A stretch of DNA of 64,000 nucleotides from Pelagomonas calceolata. Its lineage: Eukaryota; Sar; Pelagophyceae; Pelagomonadales; Pelagomonadaceae. Of the stretch, positions 37,388 through 44,823 are shown piece by piece. The position numbers and the translations under genes were made by a program. The notes beneath the pieces are model-generated. The model did no database searches. It was not told the DNA's origin and saw only the letters and a program-made list of their open reading frames with translations. The stretch spans positions 5,208,001 through 5,272,000 of the forward strand of contig CAKKNE010000004.1 of NCBI GenBank assembly GCA_918797485.1, read 5' to 3'. Each line of letters begins with the position of its first letter. Within the stretch, counting starts at the first letter, position 1.

Positions 37388-37833
37388 TGTTATTGGCTGC
37401 CCAGGAGCCGCTGGGGACACCAGCTCACGGCGGCCACGGCCGAGCCTCCCGGCGCTGCAGTGCCTTTTCCAGCCGTCGCAGCAATGGCCGCGCGGCGTGA
37501 CCCGGCCGCAGGGTGTCGCCGGGCTGCGCAGGAGCCTCGTCGAGCTCAGCGCCGCTGCCCCAGCCCCAAGCCATGGGCGCTAGTAGGGAGTCTGCTAGTG
37601 CCTGGTGATTCCGGTCGTTCGCGGCGACGACGTCGTCCGTGGGATTGCTGGCCCGGGCCATGCCACCCCAACGGCTCTCTGATCAACCCACTAGGCGGCA
37701 CCTCTGTGGGCAGCAATGGAGCTCGCAAATGGGGCGAGACGAGCAGCAAAGTGCTGCCCTTTCCGATGACGGCTGGGCTGCTGCAGCCCGCGGTCATCAT
37801 GCTGCGTAGTAGCAACTCGTAAAAAGAGTTATC
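37388..37833. promoter_or_regulatory. Divergent promoter region, giant gene / OGT-like gene
   Basis: A 446-bp spacer. GGCGCTAGTAGGGAGTCTGCTAGTGCC at about 37575 is a degenerate relative of the palindrome set. No gene seen. Confidence 0.4.
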
Positions 37834-40257
37834 ATGCGCAGCTACACCGTGCTGCTAGCCGTGCTCATCACAGCAGCCCAGGCCCAAGACGAGCCGCTGC
37901 CGCCGACCGGTTTGCCGCTCCTCGACGACGCGGTGGAGCAGTGTTCGCACAGTGGCGCGCTCGAATGCTACGCGCTGCTCGCGGAGGTCGCGGAGAGGCT
38001 GCCCGGCGAGGCGTGGCCGCAGTTTTATCTCGGGTTGGTGCTGCACCAGGGCGGCATCGACGCGGCGGAAGCGACGCGCGCCTACGAGCGGGCGCTGGCC
38101 CTCGACCCGGGGCACGTGGACGCGCTCTGCAACCTGGGCAAGATGCGCAGCGACGCGGTGCGCGCCGAGGGGCCGTCCGACGCCGCCGTGGCGCTGTGGA
38201 CGCGGGCCCTGGAGATCGACCCGCGGCACCGCATGGCGCGCGTGAACCTGGCGCTGGACCTGCACCGGCGGGGGCGCTTCGACGCGGCGACGGTCCACTG
38301 GGACGAGCTTTTGAGGAGGCACCCGGCGGACCCCGAGGTCCTCTACAACGCGGGCGTGACGCGCGCGCACCGCGGCGAGGTCCCCGTCGCCGCGGACCTG
38401 TACCAGGCCTGCCTCGAGCGCGCGCCGGACCACGTCGAGGCGCGGATCAACCTGGCGGCGCTCTACCACAAGCACGGCACGCCGCGCGACGCCGTCGAGC
38501 ACTACCGCCGGGCCCTGGACTCGCTGCGCCGCGTCGGCCCCGCGCTCGGCGAGGACGGCGACCCGGCCGACGCGGAGACGATGATCCACGGCAACCTGGG
38601 CGTCGCGCTGACGCAGCTCGGCGAGGGCGACGAGGCCGTCGCGGCGCACGCCGCGGGCCTGCGCATCGCCGAGGCGCGCGGCATGGTCGACGCGGCCGAC
38701 CAGGCCCGCACGCACCTGCTCAAGGCGCGCGTCCCGCACTGCGACTGGGTCGCCCGCGAGGCCATGCTCGCGGAGATCCTGGACGTCGACCGCCGCCGCA
38801 TGGACCGCGGCGAGCGGCCCGCGCTGCTACCCTTCGACACGCTGCTCGTCGACATGCCTCCGCGCGCGCGCATGCGGCACGCCGTCTACACGTCCCGGGC
38901 CCTGGAGCACTACGGCGACCTGCTGCCGCCGCCGGCGCCGAGCGAACCCAACGGGACGCTGCGCGTCGCCTACATGTGCTACGACTTCAACGACCACCCG
39001 ACGGCGCACCTCGTCGAGGGCCTCTTCCGCTGGCACCGGCGCTTCAAGGACGCGTTCCGGTCGGCGCGGGGCCCGCGGGCGCTCGAGGCCGTCGCGGCGC
39101 TGGGCTACGGCAAGGACGACCACTCCGACTACCGGGACGCGATCGCGGCCGACGCCGACGCGTTCATCAACGACCTGGCGCTGCTGGGCCACGTCGACGC
39201 CGTCGTCGCGAGCCGCGACTTCGGCGCGCAGATCGTCGTGGACCTCCAGGGGCACACGCTGGGGACGCGCATGGAGCTCTGCATGGCGCGCGTCGCGCCC
39301 GTGCAGCTGGCCTACCTCATCTACCCGGGCACGTCCGGCGCGTCGTGCCTCGACGGCGCGGTCGTCGATCCGATCGTCGTGCCGCCCGAGGCGGCGCGCG
39401 TCTACACCGAGCGGCTCGTCTACCTGCCGGGCACGTACCAGGTGAACGACTACGAGCGCCACGCGGCCGTCGCCACGTACGCGGCGGCGCCCGACGCCCG
39501 CGCGGCGCACGGCCTGCCGCCGAGGCCCTTCGTCGTCTTCTGCAACTTCAACAAGGTGGACAAGCTCGACCCCGCGTCCTTCGGCCTGTGGATGAACGTC
39601 CTGCGCCGCGCGCCCGGCTCGGTCCTGTGGCTGCTCCGGCCCAAGGGCCGCCAGTTCGACCACGTCGCGGCGAACCTCGAGGCGGAGGCGGCGGCGCGGG
39701 GCGTGCACCCGGCGCGGCTGGTCTGGGCGGACCGGGTCCCGAAGGCCGAGCACCTGCGGCGCCACGCGGCCGCCGATCTCCTGCTGGACACGCTCATCTA
39801 CGGCGCGCACTCCACGGCGACGGACGCCCTGCGCGGCGGGCTGCCGCTCCTGACGGTGCGGGGCGAGCAGTTCCCGCAGCGCGTGGGCGCGTCCCTGCTG
39901 AGCGCGGTCGGGGCGAATCAGGAGCTACTCGCCGTCGACAGCCTGCGGGACTTTGAGGACCTCGCGGTCTCGCTCGCGGGGACGCGGCGCCTGCGGGCGC
40001 TGCGGGCGCGGCTCGCCGACGAGGGCCGCGCGTCCCGGCTCTTCGACACGCGCGCCTTCACGCGCGACCTCGAGCGGGCCTTCCACGCGGTCTGGGAGGG
40101 CCACGCGCTCGCGGGGAGGCTCGCGCACCACGTCGTGGTGCTGGAGGACGTCCTTCCGGAGCCGGCGTTGAAGCCGTTTCACGGCGGGCCGCTGCCGAGC
40201 TTCGAGAGCGTGTTGCCGGGGGCTTGGGCGTCAACTGGGGATGTGGGGGTGCGGTGA
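37834..40257 (+). CDS. TPR + GT41 (O-GlcNAc transferase/SPINDLY-like) protein with signal peptide
   Basis: Single exon, 807 residues. An N-terminal signal peptide (MRSYTVLLAVLITAAQAQDE) is followed by TPR units (about 35-290; e.g. EATRAYERALALDPGHVDAL, GDPADAETMIHGNLGVALTQ) and a full GT41 catalytic region: YDFNDHPTAHLVEGLF (the conserved DFxxHP His), DLQGHTLGTRMEL, LAYLIYPGTSGASCLDGAVV, VFCNFNKVDKLDPASFGLWM, SVLWLLRPKG and LLLDTLIYGAHSTATDALRG. OGT/SPY enzymes transfer GlcNAc or fucose to Ser/Thr, normally in the cytosol and nucleus; the leader here suggests a secretory or plastid-associated location, which is unusual for GT41 in model eukaryotes. The catalytic His is kept. The start is the only early ATG. 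Confidence 0.86.
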   Translation: MRSYTVLLAVLITAAQAQDEPLPPTGLPLLDDAVEQCSHSGALECYALLAEVAERLPGEAWPQFYLGLVLHQGGIDAAEATRAYERALALDPGHVDALCNLGKMRSDAVRAEGPSDAAVALWTRALEIDPRHRMARVNLALDLHRRGRFDAATVHWDELLRRHPADPEVLYNAGVTRAHRGEVPVAADLYQACLERAPDHVEARINLAALYHKHGTPRDAVEHYRRALDSLRRVGPALGEDGDPADAETMIHGNLGVALTQLGEGDEAVAAHAAGLRIAEARGMVDAADQARTHLLKARVPHCDWVAREAMLAEILDVDRRRMDRGERPALLPFDTLLVDMPPRARMRHAVYTSRALEHYGDLLPPPAPSEPNGTLRVAYMCYDFNDHPTAHLVEGLFRWHRRFKDAFRSARGPRALEAVAALGYGKDDHSDYRDAIAADADAFINDLALLGHVDAVVASRDFGAQIVVDLQGHTLGTRMELCMARVAPVQLAYLIYPGTSGASCLDGAVVDPIVVPPEAARVYTERLVYLPGTYQVNDYERHAAVATYAAAPDARAAHGLPPRPFVVFCNFNKVDKLDPASFGLWMNVLRRAPGSVLWLLRPKGRQFDHVAANLEAEAAARGVHPARLVWADRVPKAEHLRRHAAADLLLDTLIYGAHSTATDALRGGLPLLTVRGEQFPQRVGASLLSAVGANQELLAVDSLRDFEDLAVSLAGTRRLRALRARLADEGRASRLFDTRAFTRDLERAFHAVWEGHALAGRLAHHVVVLEDVLPEPALKPFHGGPLPSFESVLPGAWASTGDVGVR

Positions 40258-40640
40258 TTTAAGTATTTTTATTGTGATGTAGAATCACTGAGGCTGAGGC
40301 TGAGGCTAGTTACGTCGCAGGGTTCCCCGTACCCCTCCCGCTCCCCCCGGGCCCACCCGTCCGGCTGGATCACAAATCTAGTGTGTTGATCACGCTAGCT
40401 GCCGCTTTTTTCAGCCGCCGGCCCAGCTCCGCGTGGCCTACCTACGCCCTCCTGATCGGCAGCGCTACGAGGATAGTCTCTTCCCTTCAGATAGTCGCTG
40501 TGCCCCGCTCCCGGAGTCGCCAAAAATCTGCTCTAGAGCATCTCAGAGCAAATTCCACGGCAAACCCTTGGACGCGTTGCGAGGTCGCCAGCACTACATT
40601 AATTCTTAATCGGCTTATCACGCCAGCGCAAGCTCGCGCA
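40258..40640 (+). promoter_or_regulatory. Promoter region of the UBC6-like gene with shared C-rich block and palindrome
   Basis: Carries dispersed block copy 2 (40290-40372) followed by the palindrome CTAGTGTGTTGATCACGCTAGC (40378-40400), about 240 bp before the start codon: the same order and similar spacing as upstream of the nucleoside hydrolase. Confidence 0.6.
40290..40372 (+). repeat. Dispersed promoter block, copy 2
   Basis: AGGCTGAGGCTAGTTACGTC, then GGTTCCCCGTACCCCTCCCG, CTCCCCCCGGGCCCACCCG and TCCGGCTGG; matches the reverse complement of 11064-11135. Confidence 0.85.
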
Positions 40641-41783
40641 ATGTCGAACATCGCAGTCAAGAGAATCCACTGCGACGTCCGGGAGCTGAACCGGAACCCC
40701 AGCCGCCAGTACTCGGCGGCGCCGCTCGAGGACAACCTCTTCGAGTGGCACTTCACGCTGCGGGGGCCGCAGGGCAGCGACTTCCAGGGCGGGTTGTATC
40801 ACGGCCGCATCCTGCTGCCGCCGCAGTGGCCCATGAAGCCGCCGTCGATCATGTTTCTCAATGCCAGCGGCCGCTTCGAGGTCGGCAAAAAAGTCTGTCT
40901 GAGCGCGACGAGCTTCCACCCGGAACACTGGCAGCCGGCCTGGGGCATCCGGACGATCCTCGAAGCTCTAGTAGCCTTCTTCCCGACGCCGGCCGACGGC
41001 GCGCTCGGCGCGCTGCAGTGGCGGCCCGACGAGCGCCGCAAGCTCGCGCTGGAGTCGCAGACGTGGCGGTGCCCCTGCTGCGGGCCCATCGCGGAGCTCG
41101 TCGAGGGCGGCGCCGACGAGCGCGTCCTCGCCGACGGCGAGACGGCGTCCGCGGCCTTCGACGCGCCGGTCCTGCCCTGGGACGAGGGGCGCGCGGCCGC
41201 GCCCGCCGCCGCGCCGGCGCCCGCCGCGGCCGCGCCGGCCGCCGCGCCGGCCGCCGACGACGCGGTGCGGGAGGTCGTGCCGCCGACGCCGGACCCCGCG
41301 CCCGCCGCGCCCGCCGCGCCGGCCGCCGAGGAAACGAAAAGCGAGCCTGCCGCCGCCGAGGAGGCGAAGGCTCCGGAGCCCGCGGTCGCGCCGGCCGACG
41401 AATCCTTGAAAGTGCACGTCGAACTGAATGGCGTGCAGGTGTACTTCAAGATCAAGCGGACGACGCGGATGCAAAAGGTTTTTAGCGCCTTAGCCACGCG
41501 ACAGGGCGTGGACGTAACGTCGCTCCGCGTTGCGTTCCGGGGCGCGCGCGTCGGCGGCCTCGACACCGCCGACATTGTCGGCCTGCGCGACGGCGACCGG
41601 CTCGACGCCGAGGTCATAGAGCCGGAGCCGGAGCCGGCGCCGCCCGTCGCGCCGCCGCCACCAGCGCGCGACGCGGCGCCCGCGACGCCCGTGCCGGCGG
41701 ACCTCCTGATCGTGGACAGCCTCATCGCCGTCGTGAGCGTCGCGCTCGTCGCCGTCGTCGCCCACAAGTATCTAGCTGCGTAA
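40641..41783 (+). CDS. UBC6/UBE2J-like E2 with SUMO-like domain and C-terminal membrane anchor
   Basis: Single exon, 380 residues from the ATG at 40641. The UBC fold (about 5-150) reads IHCDVRELNRNPSRQYSAAP, NLFEWHFTLRGPQGSDFQGG, YHGRILLPPQWPMKPPS and KVCLSATSFHPEHWQPAWGI; the active-site Cys is in KVCLS, the UBC6/UBE2J arrangement that lacks the HPN context. Members sit in the ER membrane and serve ERAD. A short CPCCG motif and an Ala/Pro/Glu linker are followed by a SUMO/Rad60-like beta-grasp domain (about 255-330: LKVHVELNGVQVYFKIKR, MQKVFSALATRQGVDVTSLR, GLDTADIVGLRDGDRLDAEV) and a C-terminal TM (LIVDSLIAVVSVALVAVVAH). Typical UBE2J proteins have no SUMO-like module. It converges with the oxygenase gene, 11 bp between stops. 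Confidence 0.87.
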   Translation: MSNIAVKRIHCDVRELNRNPSRQYSAAPLEDNLFEWHFTLRGPQGSDFQGGLYHGRILLPPQWPMKPPSIMFLNASGRFEVGKKVCLSATSFHPEHWQPAWGIRTILEALVAFFPTPADGALGALQWRPDERRKLALESQTWRCPCCGPIAELVEGGADERVLADGETASAAFDAPVLPWDEGRAAAPAAAPAPAAAAPAAAPAADDAVREVVPPTPDPAPAAPAAPAAEETKSEPAAAEEAKAPEPAVAPADESLKVHVELNGVQVYFKIKRTTRMQKVFSALATRQGVDVTSLRVAFRGARVGGLDTADIVGLRDGDRLDAEVIEPEPEPAPPVAPPPPARDAAPATPVPADLLIVDSLIAVVSVALVAVVAHKYLAA

Positions 41784-41794
41784 CAAGTACATTC

Positions 41795-42943
41795 TTACAC
41801 GAGCTCCCAGCGCAGTCCGCCGCCCTCCCCGCCTTCCCGGCGCCTGCTGCGCCGCACGAAGTCGGCCCGGTCCGCGTCGCGTTTGGTCTCGGGAAGCTGG
41901 CGGAACGACTGCAGCGTCCACTTGCCGTTTTCGAAGTACGAGGGCCCGTCCTCGCCGCCGACGACGCGCGCGCCGCCGTGCCACGAGGCGGGGTCGACCG
42001 CGCCGTCATCTCCGAGGGACCAAAAACAAGCAGCGGCGCCGGCCTTCGGCTGGACCCGCACGCCGCCGTGCGGTCCTCGCGTCGTCGTCGCGGGGACATC
42101 GTCGAGCATGAGTCGAGAGCCGCTTTCCAGGAGCGTGCATGCGTCATCAAACGCCCCCTCGTCGTCGTCTTGTCTCACCGCAGCGTCGGTGTGGGTGTAG
42201 CCGGCGGCGAGGAGTCTCACGGCCGCGTCCTTGGCCGCGCGCGCGGTCCCGGCTGCGGGAAAACACGTCGCACCACCCGACGTGTCGTTCAGGTACGCGA
42301 GTACTGTCGCGTAGCGGTGCGGGAACCCGTTATTGGAGTCGACGTGCACACCGCCGGAGCTCAACCACCAGACAGCCGAGTCAAGCGTGACGCCCGCCTC
42401 CGCCGCGGTACGCGGTCCGACCTCGCGCCGCGCGGGCGTAAAGTTGAGCTCGAACGCGTCGCCGGCCGGACAGCCGGTGAGGGAGCGCGCGCGGCGGTCG
42501 ATCGACGCGAGGAGCCGCGTCAGGCCGTCCGGGTGGAACTCTGGCGCGAGGCCGAGCTGTACGTAGTGTTTCGCGCCGAGTCTCCGCGCGCCGACGCGGC
42601 CGCCGAAAGGGGACGAGGACGCGACTCGACCCAGAGCGATGAGTGCCTCGCACTCCGGCCGGCTCAAGAACTCGGGCGCGTAGCGCACGAGCGGTTCCGT
42701 CGACGGCGTCTCGACGCTCGTGCACCGCGCCGCCGCCTCGTAGGCGAGCAGCGGCGCGAGCCTGAGGCAGTGGCGGCTACCTTTCGCCGTCGACGCGTAT
42801 GCGGCGATTCCGGCGGCGTCGAGGTATCGGAGGAGCAAGATCAAGGAGTCGGCTAGACGCTCGGCCAGCGGCAGTGGTCTGAAGAGCTCCGTGACGCGGC
42901 GCGAGTGGGCGCCGAGGTTCGGCGGGAGTCGCGTGCCGCTCAT
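41795..42943 (-). CDS. Prolyl 4-hydroxylase-like 2OG-Fe(II) oxygenase
   Basis: Single exon, 382 residues from the first in-frame ATG at 42943. The C-terminal half carries the P4H double-stranded beta-helix: HVDSNNGFPHRYATVLAYLN (iron-binding HxD near residue 199), GGATCFPAAG, RVQPKAGAAACFWSL and DPASWHGGARVVGG (distal His near 319), then WTLQSFRQ. The N-terminus (RPLPLAERLADSLILLLRYL, AAYASTAKGSRHCL) is helical and F-box-like, which would fit a cytosolic or nuclear oxygenase rather than a secreted collagen hydroxylase; no signal peptide is seen. The family hydroxylates proline using 2-oxoglutarate, O2 and Fe(II). A 40-residue insert separates the HxD strand from the distal His. All metal ligands are present. 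Confidence 0.84.
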   Translation of the reverse strand: MSGTRLPPNLGAHSRRVTELFRPLPLAERLADSLILLLRYLDAAGIAAYASTAKGSRHCLRLAPLLAYEAAARCTSVETPSTEPLVRYAPEFLSRPECEALIALGRVASSSPFGGRVGARRLGAKHYVQLGLAPEFHPDGLTRLLASIDRRARSLTGCPAGDAFELNFTPARREVGPRTAAEAGVTLDSAVWWLSSGGVHVDSNNGFPHRYATVLAYLNDTSGGATCFPAAGTARAAKDAAVRLLAAGYTHTDAAVRQDDDEGAFDDACTLLESGSRLMLDDVPATTTRGPHGGVRVQPKAGAAACFWSLGDDGAVDPASWHGGARVVGGEDGPSYFENGKWTLQSFRQLPETKRDADRADFVRRSRRREGGEGGGLRWELV

Positions 42944-43408
42944 CCCGACACGCCGACCGCTATAAATCACTCCAACGCTCCGCGTCGTTTCTTAGGTTAC
43001 TCAGCTTTGTCTCCGCGCCTTGGCTACAACGCTCTCGGGGCCACGGGTACGTATGAGGTGCGTGCGGGGAGGCTGGTTTTGCAGCTGTGGCGCCGCGTGT
43101 CGCCGTCTGTCGCCCGCCAACTTTTAATATTGCGTAGCTGTCGTATCAAGGAAGCGACAGCCAACTTCAAACCCTATAGATTCCGCGGCTGGCGCACGGC
43201 CAGGCCCAGCAGAGGATTAGTGCATGCAGGTTCCAGCATCGCAAAAAAAAAAGGTCCGGCTCGCAGCCGCTGAGAAATACTGGTTGGCTTAGCCTCCGCA
43301 GCAACACTAGTGATCATAGAATCATGCCTCAGACGCCGCGCTTCGCCGCTTGACGCCCGCGCAGTAGGTAAAAACACGAGAAAAGCTTGACACCATAAAA
43401 AGGACCAA
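42944..43408. promoter_or_regulatory. Divergent promoter region, oxygenase / membrane protein
   Basis: A 465-bp AT-richer spacer with an AAAAAAAAA run at 43242 and AACACTAGTGATCATAGAATCATG near 43302, at most a weak motif relative. No gene supported. Confidence 0.4.
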
Positions 43409-44389
43409 ATGCGCAAAGCTTTGAAACGCGCGCGCCGCACCTTAAGGACATACCGCGACAGCTTCGGGAACATCGTGCGCGGCTCGCGCGAGAGCCTCGA
43501 GCGCCTCGCGCAGCCGGAGGTCAGCGACGAACCTCGAGCGGAGCCGGACACACCACAGCCGCTACCCGTCGTCGCCGAGTCCTTCGACGAGAAAGATGTG
43601 AAGGAGGAGCGGACCTGCTGCCAGCGCCACTTCGGCACCGACGCGCTGCTCGGGAGCTGGTTCCTGGCCGCGGCGTCGCTCCTCTTCGCGCTCTACGGCC
43701 TGGCGCTCGTTATTGAGTCCTGGAATTCGGACGACGCGACGTGGGTGACCTTCGCGTGGGGCAACCTGGCGTCGGGCGTCATGTTCATGGTCGGCTCGTT
43801 CTACTTCGTGAGCGTGAGCTACCCGGAGACGATGGACCGGTGCGCGCGGGAAGCCCTGACCGTCGATGTTGATACCTTGTCGTTCGTGGAGAAGCACTTC
43901 ACGTTCAACGACATGCTGCTCGCGACGTGGTCGTTCGAGCTCGGGTGCATCCCGTACCTCGTCGTCGCGGCGGCGTACCTGGCCGAGGGCGGCCACCGGA
44001 ACACGGTCCTCGGGGCGCTGCTGCTGAGCGCGACGCTCGTGGGCATGGCCTGCCTCTACGTCTGGGTGCGGTCCGCGATGCCGCACGAGATGCAGAAGAA
44101 CGGGGGCAACGGGTCCTCGGAGTTCTACGAGATCTTCATCGAGCCGTGCTGCGGCGACAACGCGTTTCTTAGAAGGCACCTCGGCACGGACCTCCAGGCC
44201 GGGGGCTGGCTCTTCTTCGGGCCGACGGCCGTCGCGGCAGGGCTGGCGCTCGCACTCGTCTGCGTCTTCCCGGGGTCGCTAGACGCGTGGATCGGCTTCG
44301 TCCAGATGGTCCTGCTGGCCGTCGGCGCGGGACTGCTCCTGCGGTCGATGTACCCGGGCGCGCGCGAGGAGGCGCCGCTGCTCGGCTGA
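43409..44389 (+). CDS. Polytopic membrane protein with internal repeat
   Basis: Single exon, 326 residues. A basic then acidic cytosolic N-terminus (about 65 residues) precedes six to seven hydrophobic segments: SWFLAAASLLFALYGLALVI, NLASGVMFMVGSFYFVSV, LATWSFELGCIPYLVVAAAY, TVLGALLLSATLVGMACLYV, WLFFGPTAVAAGLALALVCV and FVQMVLLAVGAGLLL. CCQRHFGTDALLGSWFLAAA near the start is echoed by FLRRHLGTDLQAGGWLFFG near the end, and a KHFTFNDMLLATWSF segment sits between, so the protein looks like a repeated (R/K)HxGTDxLxGxW two-helix unit. The family is not recognised, and no transport signature is evident. The last residues (EEAPLLG) resemble an acidic di-leucine sorting signal. Confidence 0.68.
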   Translation: MRKALKRARRTLRTYRDSFGNIVRGSRESLERLAQPEVSDEPRAEPDTPQPLPVVAESFDEKDVKEERTCCQRHFGTDALLGSWFLAAASLLFALYGLALVIESWNSDDATWVTFAWGNLASGVMFMVGSFYFVSVSYPETMDRCAREALTVDVDTLSFVEKHFTFNDMLLATWSFELGCIPYLVVAAAYLAEGGHRNTVLGALLLSATLVGMACLYVWVRSAMPHEMQKNGGNGSSEFYEIFIEPCCGDNAFLRRHLGTDLQAGGWLFFGPTAVAAGLALALVCVFPGSLDAWIGFVQMVLLAVGAGLLLRSMYPGAREEAPLLG

Positions 44390-44823
44390 GTAACTAAGTG
44401 AATTGTGAACATCGGCTCGGAGATGCGGGCTCGTGTCGACGGCGTGGGGTGAGGTCATCTGCATTCCTAAACGCGCGGGAGCCGCGGGTGGCCACCCGGA
44501 TGTCACACCCGGCACAGAGCGAGCGAATTCCTCGCAAAGAGCGCTTCAATTTGTTGCTGAGAGTGTGGCCAGTTATAGACGGGTGCACGAACAAGTTGCT
44601 AGTGTGTCTATAGGGACGCTAGCTTAATATCGAGTGCTTGCGCACTCGGGGGCGAGGATCGTGCGCGTGCGTTGGGAGGGCCTTCTGTTGAAGGCAAAGA
44701 AAGCTGAGGACTGGCCAATAACGTATAGCGAGCCAGCACTCCCCAAGGCTGTGCCGTCCGCGCTGCTATTGGAGTGACTCTGGGGCACTGAAAAGAACCC
44801 GCGGCGCGGCGTAAGGAAAAAAA
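44390..44823 (+). promoter_or_regulatory. Promoter region of the TPS-TPP gene
   Basis: Holds the motif copy GCTAGTGTGTCTATAGGGAC...GCTAGC (44598-44623), about 200 bp before the start. GTGTCGACGGCGTGG at about 44432 recalls the introner core but lacks TIRs. No gene. Confidence 0.5.

Noticed and set aside
35225-37822. 865-codon plus-strand open frame opposite the giant gene
   Set aside because: Composition typical of an antisense GC-rich shadow (Arg, Leu, Val, Ala); no recognisable domain, and the minus strand has IQ, SAM and other domains with closed exon junctions.
44437-44465. Introner copy upstream of TPS-TPP
   Set aside because: Only the GTCGACGGCGTGG core resembles the family; no TIR or target duplication, so not called as an element.
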